From NCBI GenBank assembly GCA_035506315.1, contig DATJPQ010000137.1, positions 1 to 11,826 of the forward strand: DNA of 11,826 nucleotides, given 5' to 3'. The DNA comes from MWDT01 sp035506315. Its GTDB lineage: Bacteria; Verrucomicrobiota; Verrucomicrobiia; Opitutales; Opitutaceae. Under the pieces are notes generated by a model, which was not told the DNA's origin, did no database searches, and was given only the letters and a program-made list of their open reading frames with translations. This document shows positions 1 through 7,510 of the stretch, piece by piece. The translations under genes were made by a program, and so were the position numbers. Position 1 is the first letter of the stretch; the number at the start of each line of letters is the position of its first letter.

Positions 1-1656
1 CAGGTAATACCAGCACGAACCGGCCCATTGCGGCATGGTGTTGGTTTCGCGACGGGCGCGCACCCACGCGCCTCCGGCCGGGCGCGGTTGCGTGGCCGGC
101 AGGGCGGCGCCGGTCTCGTAGTTGAACCAGATCTCCAGCCACGCCGTGCAATTGGCCAGCGGGCTTTCGCCCGTTCCGCTCGGCAGGTAGGTCTGCACTG
201 CGGGCAGCTCGAGCGGCAGGGCCCGCGCCGGCAGGGGCAGGGCGTAGTGCGTGACGCCATCCTGCGTGTAAGTGACCGGCGCGGGTGGCACGTCCGCGGC
301 GCGCACCGCCGCCGCCCGGCGATAGTCGGCCTCGTCGACCCACACGATCGGAAACGGCTCGCCCCAGTAACGCTGGCGGGAGAAGAGCCAGTCGCGCAGC
401 TTGTAATTCACCGCCTCCTGGCCCACACCGCGCGCGGCGAGATCGGCGGTGATGCGCCGCTTCGCCTCGGCCCAGTCGAGTCCGGTGTAGGAGCCGGAGT
501 TGATGAGTGAACCGTCGGCAATGAAGGGCAGTTTCGTCTCCGATCCGTCTTTCTTCGCGATCACCTGGACGATGGGCAGCGCATACTGCCGGGCGAAATC
601 GTAGTCGCGTTCGTCGTGCGCCGGCACCGCCATGATCGCGCCCGTGCCGTAGCCCATCAGCACGTAATCGGCGATCCAGACCGGCACGTGCGCCCCGTTG
701 ACCGGGTTGATCGCATAGGATCCCGTGAAAACTCCCGACTTCTCCTTGGCGAGATCGGTGCGCTCGAGGTCGCTCTTCGCCGCCGCCTTCTTTTTGTAGG
801 CGGCCACGGCTTCGCGCTGGTCCGGCGTGGTCAGCGTGTTCACGAGTGGATGCTCCGGTGCGAGCACCATGTAGGTGCAGCCGAAGAGCGTGTCGGGACG
901 GGTCGTGAAAACCTTCAGGTCGCCGCGCGACCCCGGCTCGAGCTTGAACCGGATTTCCGCGCCATCGCTGCGCCCGATCCAGGCCTCTTGCATCCGTTTC
1001 GTGGATTCGGGCCAGTCGACATCCTGCAAATCGGCCAGCAGCCGCTCGGCGTAGGCCGTGATCCGCAGGACCCACTGGCGCAGGTTGCGCCGTTCGACGG
1101 GGAATCCGCCCACTTCGCTCTTGCCGTCGATCACCTCCTCGTTGGCCAGCACGGTACGGAGCTCGGGACACCACCACACGGGGCGCTCATCGACGTAGGC
1201 CAGGCCTTTCTTGAAAAGCTGCAGGAAGATCCATTGCGTCCACCGGAAATACTTCGGGTCGGTGGTGTCGACCTCGCGCTCCCAGTCGTAGGAGAAGCCC
1301 AGCGCCTTGATCTGCCGGCGGAAATTGACGATGTTGTTTTGCGTGTTGCTGGCCGGGTGCGTGCCGGTCTTCACCGCATGCTGCTCGGCGGGCAGGCCGA
1401 AGGCATCCCAGCCGATCGGATGCAGCACATTGCGTCCCCGGGCCCGTTGGTAGCGGGCGATGATATCGGTCGCGGTATAGCCCTCCGGATGGCCGATGTG
1501 CAACCCCGTGCCCGACGGGTAAGGGAACATGTCGAGCACATAGTATTTGGGCTTCGACGTGTCGTCGGCAGCGCGGAAGGTGCGATTTTTCTCCCAGAAC
1601 GATTGCCAATGAGGCTCGATTTGGGAAAAGTCATATTCTTTGCAATGCGTAGCCAT
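1..1656 (-). CDS. leuS: Leucyl-tRNA synthetase, N-terminal 552 residues (3' end outside window)
   Basis: Class I aminoacyl-tRNA synthetase that charges tRNA-Leu with leucine in the cytoplasm. Reading the reverse complement from the ATG at 1656 gives an uninterrupted frame to the window edge. It shows the LeuRS landmarks in order: the HIGH signature at residues 53-56, inside GLHIGHPEGYTATD; the threonine-rich editing-domain motif TTRPDTLFG at about 249-257; the editing-site segment GTGAIMAVPAHDERD at about 336-351; RDWLFSRQRYWGEP at about 419-433; and MPQWAGSCWYYL ending at residue 552. The KMSKS loop, anticodon-binding domain and C-terminus (roughly 300 residues in typical bacterial LeuRS) lie beyond the window. 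The editing domain looks intact, so the enzyme should be proofreading-competent. No Shine-Dalgarno sequence precedes the ATG. The gene is divergent from the HtrA gene with an extremely short spacer. Identity is seen directly from motifs and is very secure. Confidence 0.97.
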   Translation of the reverse strand, partial: MATHCKEYDFSQIEPHWQSFWEKNRTFRAADDTSKPKYYVLDMFPYPSGTGLHIGHPEGYTATDIIARYQRARGRNVLHPIGWDAFGLPAEQHAVKTGTHPASNTQNNIVNFRRQIKALGFSYDWEREVDTTDPKYFRWTQWIFLQLFKKGLAYVDERPVWWCPELRTVLANEEVIDGKSEVGGFPVERRNLRQWVLRITAYAERLLADLQDVDWPESTKRMQEAWIGRSDGAEIRFKLEPGSRGDLKVFTTRPDTLFGCTYMVLAPEHPLVNTLTTPDQREAVAAYKKKAAAKSDLERTDLAKEKSGVFTGSYAINPVNGAHVPVWIADYVLMGYGTGAIMAVPAHDERDYDFARQYALPIVQVIAKKDGSETKLPFIADGSLINSGSYTGLDWAEAKRRITADLAARGVGQEAVNYKLRDWLFSRQRYWGEPFPIVWVDEADYRRAAAVRAADVPPAPVTYTQDGVTHYALPLPARALPLELPAVQTYLPSGTGESPLANCTAWLEIWFNYETGAALPATQPRPAGGAWVRARRETNTMPQWAGSCWYYL

Positions 1657-1674
1657 CGTGAGAAATCGATTATC

Positions 1675-3023
<1,349 letters not shown>

Positions 3024-3027
<4 letters not shown>

Positions 3028-4535
3028 TGTGCCATCTCCCTCGTTGGGTTGAAACTGTAGCGGCGGTCTATGACCGCCGTTTCTGCCGCCGGGCGATGAA
3101 TCATTCCTCCGCAGGTGCGCCCGCCGGGGCGTTGCTCGGCGGTCATAGACCGCCGCTACAGGTGACATTGCTCAGTCTGTTGCTGCTGGTCGCAACGGCG
3201 CGCGCCGCCGAGCTGCCGGAGCTCTGGGCCGAACGCGTGAAATGCGTCGTCGCGGTCCAGTTTTACGTCGAAACCGAAATCGACCGGCGCGACACGGTTT
3301 CCTACGGCACGGTGATCGATGACCGCGGCACGATCATTCTGCCACCGGTCGCCGCGAACCTGCGCTTCGCTCCCGACCAGCTCAAGGATTTCAAGGTCTT
3401 CCAACCGGGTGATCCGGCGAGCGAACCGGCCGAGTACCTCGGCGTCGATCCCTTGACCGGCTGGCATTTCGTGCGCGTCGGCGGAAAAATGCGGGCGAAA
3501 CTGAAACCGGTGACGGCGTTTGTGGGTCGCGCCGACGCCGCACCGATTGTGGCGGAGGAAGTCTGGGGCATCGGCCTGCGCAACAAGGAGGAGGATTTTC
3601 TGCCCTACCTGCTTTCGGCGCGCGTTTCGCTCCTGGCCGAGTTGCCGCAGCGCACGGCGATCGCCCAACAGGAGGTCGCGGCGCCCGGGCTGCCGGTGTT
3701 CAACCGGGCCGGGGAGTTCATCGGTCTGGCGCTGAGTTCGTTTGGGCAGGATTTCATCCAGTTCTCGCGCAACGATCGCGGGGGCACGCCGGTGATGCTC
3801 GTCAACGTGGAGGAGAGCAGTGCGTTCCTGGTGGCGGGCGAGGTGCTGCCTTATCTCAGCCGGGTGCCGAAAAACGTCTTCGGGCGCCCGTTGGCCTGGC
3901 TGGGCACCTATGGCCTGCAGCCGGTCGATCCCGAGGTGGCCAAGTTTCTCAAACTGGAAAACCAGTCCGCCGCGGTCGTCAGCGAGATTCTCGAGGGCAG
4001 TCCGGCCGAGAAGGCGGGCATGAAGGAGCGCGACATCATTGTGGCGATCAATGGAAAAACTCTGCCCCGTTTCAAACCCGACCGCGCGGTCACCACTTTC
4101 ATCGACCGGGAAATAGACCGGCGTGCGCCGGGCGACCAGGTGGCACTGACGGTGCTGCGCGACAGCCAGCGGATCGAACTTGCCGTCACCCTCGCCGATG
4201 CACCCAAACTCGCCCGCGAAGTGCCCCGGCGCTACTTTGAGCGTCTCGGGTTGACGGTGCGCGAGTTCGTGTTTTCCGACGGGGTGGTGCGCCGGGCCAA
4301 GGCGGCCGAGCAGGGGGGGGTGATCGCGCACTTTGTGAAACCCAACGGCCCGGCGGGCGCGGCGGGCCTGCAGACCGACGACTGGATCAAGGAGATCGAC
4401 GGCGTGGAGGTGAAAACGTTCCTGGAAGCGGTCACGCGTCTGGCGGCGATCGAAGGCGACCTCACCCGCAACGAGTTTGTGCTGCTCGTAAGCCGCGGTG
4501 GCGAAACCTCCGTGCTGCGCGTGAAATTGAAATAG
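3024..4535 (+). CDS. HtrA-like pseudoprotease with two PDZ domains, translationally coupled to the active HtrA
   Basis: A 503-residue protein with the HtrA layout but apparently no protease activity. The start ATG at 3024 overlaps the TGA of the upstream protease (ATGA). Residues 12-46 are encoded by a palindromic repeat (AAVYDRR...GGHRPPLQ). A signal-peptide hydrophobic core follows at 47-57 (VTLLSLLLLVA), with cleavage near ARA-AE at 59-63. In-frame alternatives are ATG 3096 inside the repeat and GTG 3162 after it. The degenerate trypsin-like domain runs to about 290: SYGTVIDDRGTIILPPVAA matches the region around the catalytic His of the neighbour but has Val109 in its place; VDPLTGWHFVRV has Gly146 for Asp; AAPGLPVFNRAGEFIGL has Pro221 for Ser. 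PDZ1 is at about 293-395 (GSPAEKAGMKERDIIVAING) and PDZ2 at about 410-503 (NGPAGAAGLQTDDWIKEIDG). A G8 run lies at 4313-4320 in PDZ2. A plausible role is regulator, scaffold or substrate adaptor for the active partner; that is inference. Confidence 0.88.
3055..3161. repeat. Palindromic element, copy 1: perfect 25-bp inverted repeat inside coding sequence
   Basis: The left arm 3055-3079 and right arm 3137-3161 are exact reverse complements over 25 bp, separated by 57 bp. Each arm is itself a hairpin: CGGCGGTC, loop TAT, GACCGCCG. The element therefore resembles a REP/BIME-like or miniature mobile palindrome that could form a nested hairpin or cruciform. It lies wholly inside the 5' end of the pseudoprotease gene and reads through in frame. 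Because it is self-complementary, the opposite strand also reads VAAVYDRR...GGHRPPLQ. A diverged copy is at 7526-7596. Confidence 0.92.
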
Positions 4536-4558
4536 GTGCCAGGCAGTTCGTGCCACCT
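4534..4558 (+). terminator. Weak hairpin overlapping the stop of the pseudoprotease gene
   Basis: AGGT (4534-4537) can pair with ACCT (4555-4558), and GGCA (4542-4545) with TGCC (4551-4554), giving a bulged stem around a GTTCG loop. It starts within the stop codon and would sit at the end of the HtrA two-gene unit, before a convergent gene. No T-tract follows, so an intrinsic terminator is only a possibility. The rest of 4559-4748 shows no convincing gene: the AAGGAGG at 4656-4662 is not followed by a usable start codon. Confidence 0.2.
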
Positions 4559-4748
4559 GCGCTGCACAAAACTGTCAATTCCGGGCACGAGGCGGTGAGC
4601 AGAAATGAGCCGGCCATGCGACCGATTTTTTACGGCGCTCAAATCGCACCAGCTGAAGGAGGAAGAGCACTGCGAGACGCCCCATTCAGGTTGCGTGACA
4701 TCCGCAACCAAGTCGCCGGCGCTCGACTAAAGTTCGATTGAAACGGTC

Positions 4749-5201
4749 CTAGCTTTTGCCGCCGAAGCTGACGTAATCGTCAAGGTCGAGGCGGTCGAAA
4801 TTGGTGCGCAGATCGTCCCGGCCCGGTGCCAGCCGGGCCAGGTCCTCCGCATAGCCGCTGTGTCGCTTGATGTCACCCGGGCCGAGCGCTTCCAGCCAGC
4901 GCGACCACGCTTCAATCTCCCAGGCGGCCCGCGCCGGCTTCGTATGTTCGTTCACCCAGGCCAGCATCTCGGTGTCGCTCCGGCCGGTCTTGACCGCGGC
5001 GAGCAACGCGGCGGGATCGATGCCGGTAAAGGCAAAGAACCGTTGGTCCAGCGGGCAGGGATAGACATACTCGCCGTGTTTGCCGGCGGCATATGCGCGG
5101 GCCTTGTCGAGGAGTCGGGCCAGATGGACGTAACCGCCGAGCCGTACGCGCGGGCTGCGTGGCGGATGTTGCGTGAGGTCGGGAGTCAAATAAGTGATCA
5201 T
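4749..5201 (-). CDS. DUF5069 domain-containing protein
   Basis: A 150-residue, probably cytoplasmic protein without signal peptide or membrane segment. The N-terminal stretch YLTPDLTQHPPRSPRVRLGGYVHLARLLDKARA, followed by AGKHGEYVYPCPLDQRFFAFTGID and a later DTEMLAWVNEH, is the pattern I recognise from the DUF5069 family, small proteins common in Verrucomicrobia and relatives. The protein fills the family length, so it looks complete. The function is not known and I do not assign one. The conserved arginines, the single cysteine in PCPLDQ and the tryptophan-rich second half (EIEAWSRWLEAL) are the most visible features. It is a single-gene unit, convergent with the pseudoprotease gene and divergent from the thioredoxin-like gene. 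No clear ribosome binding site precedes the ATG at 5201. Confidence 0.85.
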   Translation of the reverse strand: MITYLTPDLTQHPPRSPRVRLGGYVHLARLLDKARAYAAGKHGEYVYPCPLDQRFFAFTGIDPAALLAAVKTGRSDTEMLAWVNEHTKPARAAWEIEAWSRWLEALGPGDIKRHSGYAEDLARLAPGRDDLRTNFDRLDLDDYVSFGGKS

Positions 5202-5354
5202 GGCGAAATAAAGCGGCGCAAAATTAGCTGGAATCAGTCGAAAAGCCAGCCCGGCACCATTGCCATTCTTGCGCGGCTTCGATGGTGGCAGGGAAGCCGC
5301 TGGCTGAATTTACCCCGGGCCGCGGCATCGTTGAAACCACGGTCGGATGGGCAT

Positions 5355-5383
5355 TTGACTTTGCCTGCGCGTGACGGTGTATT
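5355..5383 (+). promoter_or_regulatory. Candidate sigma70-type promoter for the thioredoxin-like gene
   Basis: TTGACT (5355-5360, 5 of 6 match to the -35 consensus) is followed after exactly 17 nt by TGTATT (5378-5383, 4 of 6 match to the -10 consensus). Transcription would start near 5390, leaving a leader of about 24 nt before the ATG at 5414. The position between divergent genes is right for a promoter. The call rests on similarity to consensus only. Confidence 0.42.
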
Positions 5384-5413
5384 GCGGGCATCGTTCAACA
5401 CCCATCACCCGCC

Positions 5414-5842
5414 ATGAAACGTTACCTAATTCTTGCCGCGGCCGCGCTGGCCGTTTTGGTTCTCGCCCCTTCTTCCTCGTACGCCGCAACCAACCGGACC
5501 AAACCGGCCAAACCCGAGCGTATCGCCCAAGGACAGGAAGTGCAGATCACGGATTACCTCGTGCCGGGGAAAACGACGATTTTCGATTTCACCAGCGAAT
5601 TTTGCCCGCCCTGTCGTGCCATCTCGCCCCGTTTGGACGAGCTGCATGCCCGGCGCGACGACATCGTGGTCGTCAAGGTGGACCTCAATCGCCCCGGCAT
5701 CAAGGGCATCGACTGGCAATCGCCCGTGGCGAAGCAATACAACATGCATTCGATTCCCCATTTCAAGGTCTTCGGGCCTGATGGAAAACTGATTGCGGAA
5801 GGCGACAAGGCGCGGGCGCTCGTCACCGGCTGGTTCAAATAA
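5414..5842 (+). CDS. Exported thioredoxin-like protein with CPPC active site
   Basis: A 142-residue single-domain thioredoxin-fold protein, predicted to act as a thiol-disulfide oxidoreductase outside the cytoplasm. Residues 1-24 form a clear Sec signal peptide (KR n-region, LILAAAALAVLVLA core, SSYA cleavage). The fold is recognisable from the strand IFDFTSEF leading into the redox motif Cys64-Pro-Pro-Cys67, then VVVKVDLNRP, and the cis-proline Pro115 in SIPHFKVFGPDGKLI. The motif is CPPC rather than the CGPC of classical thioredoxin, which should alter its redox potential. Whether it oxidises, reduces or isomerises cannot be read from sequence. The start is fixed by the signal peptide; there is no obvious Shine-Dalgarno sequence. 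It lies 84 nt upstream of ribE, so co-transcription is possible but less certain than for the genes after it. The envelope location matches the HtrA proteins nearby. Confidence 0.9.
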   Translation: MKRYLILAAAALAVLVLAPSSSYAATNRTKPAKPERIAQGQEVQITDYLVPGKTTIFDFTSEFCPPCRAISPRLDELHARRDDIVVVKVDLNRPGIKGIDWQSPVAKQYNMHSIPHFKVFGPDGKLIAEGDKARALVTGWFK

Positions 5843-5869
5843 AACGGGCGCATCCGATAAGCTTGGCCG

Positions 5870-5887
5870 CGCTTCGGTTGCGAAGCG
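5870..5887 (+). terminator. Short perfect hairpin between the thioredoxin-like gene and ribE
   Basis: CGCTTCG (5870-5876) and CGAAGCG (5881-5887) form a 7-bp GC-rich stem around a GTTG loop, the only strong small hairpin in the 84-nt gap. There is no T-tract, so it may be a weak terminator, an RNA-processing or stability element, or chance. The gap is too short to hold an FMN riboswitch, and I see none of its conserved elements. Confidence 0.22.
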
Positions 5888-5926
5888 ACTTGCGCGGCGG
5901 GGGACGGCGCGACTCAATGAACGGTC

Positions 5927-6523
5927 ATGTTCACAGGAATTGTCGAGGAAACCGGCAAGGTGGTGGCATTCACGCGCCAGGCCCAGGCGTGGCGGCTGCA
6001 GATCGAGGCGAGCGCGGCGTTGCAGGGTGTGGCGTCCGGCGATAGCATCGCTGTCAATGGCTGCTGCCTCACCGTCATTCAAAGCGATGCCCGGCATCTC
6101 TTTTTCGATGTGCTCGAAGAGACGCGCCGGTTGACCAATTTTTCCGCCCTGCAGTCCGGCGCGGCGGTGAATCTCGAACGCAGCCTGCGGTTCGACGGCA
6201 AGATGGGCGGACACTTCGTCACCGGACACATCGACGGCCTGGGCACGATCGAGGTCTTCGAGCCACGGGGCGCCGATCACTACCTGCGGGTGCGCGCCCC
6301 GGCCGGGAATGGACGCTATCTGATCCACAAGGGCAGCATTGCCATCGATGGCATCTCGCTGACGGTGGCGGAGGTCGACGGCGACAGCTTCGCCGTCTGG
6401 CTGATTCCGCATACCTGCACCGTCACCAATCTGCGCGGGCGCCGCGCGGGCCAGCTGGTCAATTTGGAATTCGATTTGCTCGGCAAGTATGTCGAGAAAC
6501 TGCTCAATCTGCGGGCTCCCTGA
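5927..6523 (+). CDS. ribE: Riboflavin synthase, alpha chain
   Basis: Catalyses the last step of riboflavin biosynthesis, the dismutation of two 6,7-dimethyl-8-ribityllumazine molecules to riboflavin plus a pyrimidinedione, in the cytoplasm. The 198-residue protein has the family's two tandem lumazine-binding domains. The first begins with the invariant MFTGIVEE and contains DSIAVNGCCLTV; the second begins near residue 98 with GGHFVTGHIDG and contains KGSIAIDGISLTV and IPHT. The length is typical of the family and no key segment is missing. The start is fixed by MFTGIVEE; an upstream Shine-Dalgarno sequence is not apparent. No other rib gene is present in the window, so the gene is separated from any ribD-ribBA-ribH cluster. 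It ends 9 nt before the uracil-DNA glycosylase gene and probably leads that operon. In some naming systems the same protein is RibC or RibB. Confidence 0.96.
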   Translation: MFTGIVEETGKVVAFTRQAQAWRLQIEASAALQGVASGDSIAVNGCCLTVIQSDARHLFFDVLEETRRLTNFSALQSGAAVNLERSLRFDGKMGGHFVTGHIDGLGTIEVFEPRGADHYLRVRAPAGNGRYLIHKGSIAIDGISLTVAEVDGDSFAVWLIPHTCTVTNLRGRRAGQLVNLEFDLLGKYVEKLLNLRAP

Positions 6524-6532
6524 CCGCCCCCG

Positions 6533-7510
6533 ATGCGCAATGCCCTCCACGTCCTGACCGACGAGCTCAAGCGGCTCAAAGCCGCCGGCGTGAAGACCGT
6601 GCCCGTGCCGGACGAGACGCTGGCGGCGTTGCGCCAGGCGATGCAGGTGGAAAGCGGAAAGCGGAAAGCGGAAAGCGGAAAGAACGAACGCCTGACATCC
6701 GAGGTTGAGACGACCGCAATCCCGGCGGGAAAGCTCGCGCCGGAGAGCAGTACGTCGGAACTGCCCAAGGTACATTCGACTCTCCGCTCTCCGCTTTCCG
6801 CTTCCCGCTCTCCAGCCCTGCCGCCGCCACCGGTTTTCACGTTACCCGGGGGCGACAAGGCCACCCGCTGGGCCTGGCTGCGCGATCGCGTGCTCGACGA
6901 TCCGGTCTGTCGCGCCCACGTGCGGCCCGGCAAGAAGGTGGTCCTGGGCGTGGGCAGCGTCGACGCGCAGATCATGTTTGTCGGCGAAGCGCCCGGCGCC
7001 GACGAGGAGGTGCAGGGCGAGCCGTTTGTCGGCCCGGCGGGGCAGCTGCTCACCCGGATGATCCAGGCGATGGGGCTGCAGCGTCCGCAGGTTTATATCG
7101 GCAACATCATGAACTGGCGGCCGGAGCTGCCGACCGGTGCCGACGGCCGGCAGTACGGCAACCGCGAGCCCACCGCGGAGGAGATGGGCTATTGCCTGCC
7201 CTATCTGCGGGCCCAGATCGAGGTGGTCGAGCCGGCGATTCTCGTCGCGCTGGGCTCGACCGCGGCGAAGGGATTGCTGGGGATGCATGCGTTCAAGACC
7301 CTCGGCGAAGTGCGCGGCCGCTGGCACGAGTATTGCGGCCGGCCCTTGATGGTCACCTACCATCCCAGCTATCTCCTGCGCAAGGAGGCCGAGTCGAAGC
7401 TCGGCGAACGGCGCGCGAAACGCGCCGCGTGGGAGGATTTTCTGCTGGTCATGCAGCGGGCCGGGCTGTCCATCTCCGACAAACAACGCGGATATTTTTT
7501 GGATAAATGA
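6533..7510 (+). CDS. Uracil-DNA glycosylase, family-4-like, with incomplete Fe-S ligand set
   Basis: A base-excision repair enzyme of the UDG superfamily that removes uracil from DNA. The 325-residue protein has an N-terminal amphipathic stretch (1-38), a low-complexity linker (about 39-105) encoded largely by an inverted heptamer repeat, and a catalytic domain from about 113. Motif GEAPGADEEVQGEPFVGPAGQLL starts at Gly151 and HPSYLLR is at 277-283, as in family 4. Family-4 enzymes normally bind a 4Fe-4S cluster through four cysteines. By alignment from memory with Thermus UDGa, only two are kept (Cys126 and Cys221); the others fall at Asp123 and Trp195 (NIMNWRP in place of VKCRP). The start is 9 nt after ribE, and the stop overlaps the opgG start by 4 nt. 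UDG identity is firm; the loss of cluster binding is inferred. No ribosome binding site is visible. Confidence 0.9.
   Translation: MRNALHVLTDELKRLKAAGVKTVPVPDETLAALRQAMQVESGKRKAESGKNERLTSEVETTAIPAGKLAPESSTSELPKVHSTLRSPLSASRSPALPPPPVFTLPGGDKATRWAWLRDRVLDDPVCRAHVRPGKKVVLGVGSVDAQIMFVGEAPGADEEVQGEPFVGPAGQLLTRMIQAMGLQRPQVYIGNIMNWRPELPTGADGRQYGNREPTAEEMGYCLPYLRAQIEVVEPAILVALGSTAAKGLLGMHAFKTLGEVRGRWHEYCGRPLMVTYHPSYLLRKEAESKLGERRAKRAAWEDFLLVMQRAGLSISDKQRGYFLDK
6649..6813. repeat. Inverted heptamer repeat (GGAAAGC)n in the glycosylase linker
   Basis: The left arm 6649-6682 is almost five tandem copies of GGAAAGC. The right arm at about 6779-6813 is the reverse complement in degenerate form (CTCTCC, GCTCTCC, GCTTTCC, GCTTCCC, GCTCTCC). 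About 96 bp separate them. The element spans 165 bp, exactly 55 codons, and reads through in frame as VESGKRKAESGK...TLRSPLSASRSP. It looks like a palindromic insertion or an expanding tandem repeat, located between the N-terminal helix and the catalytic domain, where disordered sequence can be tolerated. Confidence 0.85.

Noticed and set aside
28..510. Plus-strand open frame of 160 codons
   Set aside because: It lies antisense to leuS, whose motifs fill the minus strand; composition is a typical GC-rich shadow.
616..1674. Long upstream extension of the HtrA frame
   Set aside because: The frame stays open only because it is antisense to leuS; the protein-like sequence begins with the signal peptide after 1675.
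3055..3161. CRISPR or insertion-sequence interpretation of the palindrome
   Set aside because: There is no repeat-spacer array and no transposase gene in the window; the structure is one pair of inverted arms.
3156..4556. Minus-strand 466-codon frame
   Set aside because: Antisense shadow of the pseudoprotease gene, which has clear PDZ domains on the plus strand.
4550..4741. 63-codon plus-strand frame after the pseudoprotease gene
   Set aside because: No family resemblance, no ribosome binding site near its ATG and no coding-like pattern; treated as intergenic. It could contain a decayed repeat, but nothing shows this directly.
5244..5305. Inverted repeat AGCCAGC / GCTGGCT in the gap before the thioredoxin-like gene
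   Set aside because: Only 7 bp pair perfectly across a 48-nt spacer; too weak to call an operator or RNA structure.
5843..5926. FMN riboswitch upstream of ribE
   Set aside because: Only 84 nt are available and none of the conserved FMN-aptamer segments is visible.
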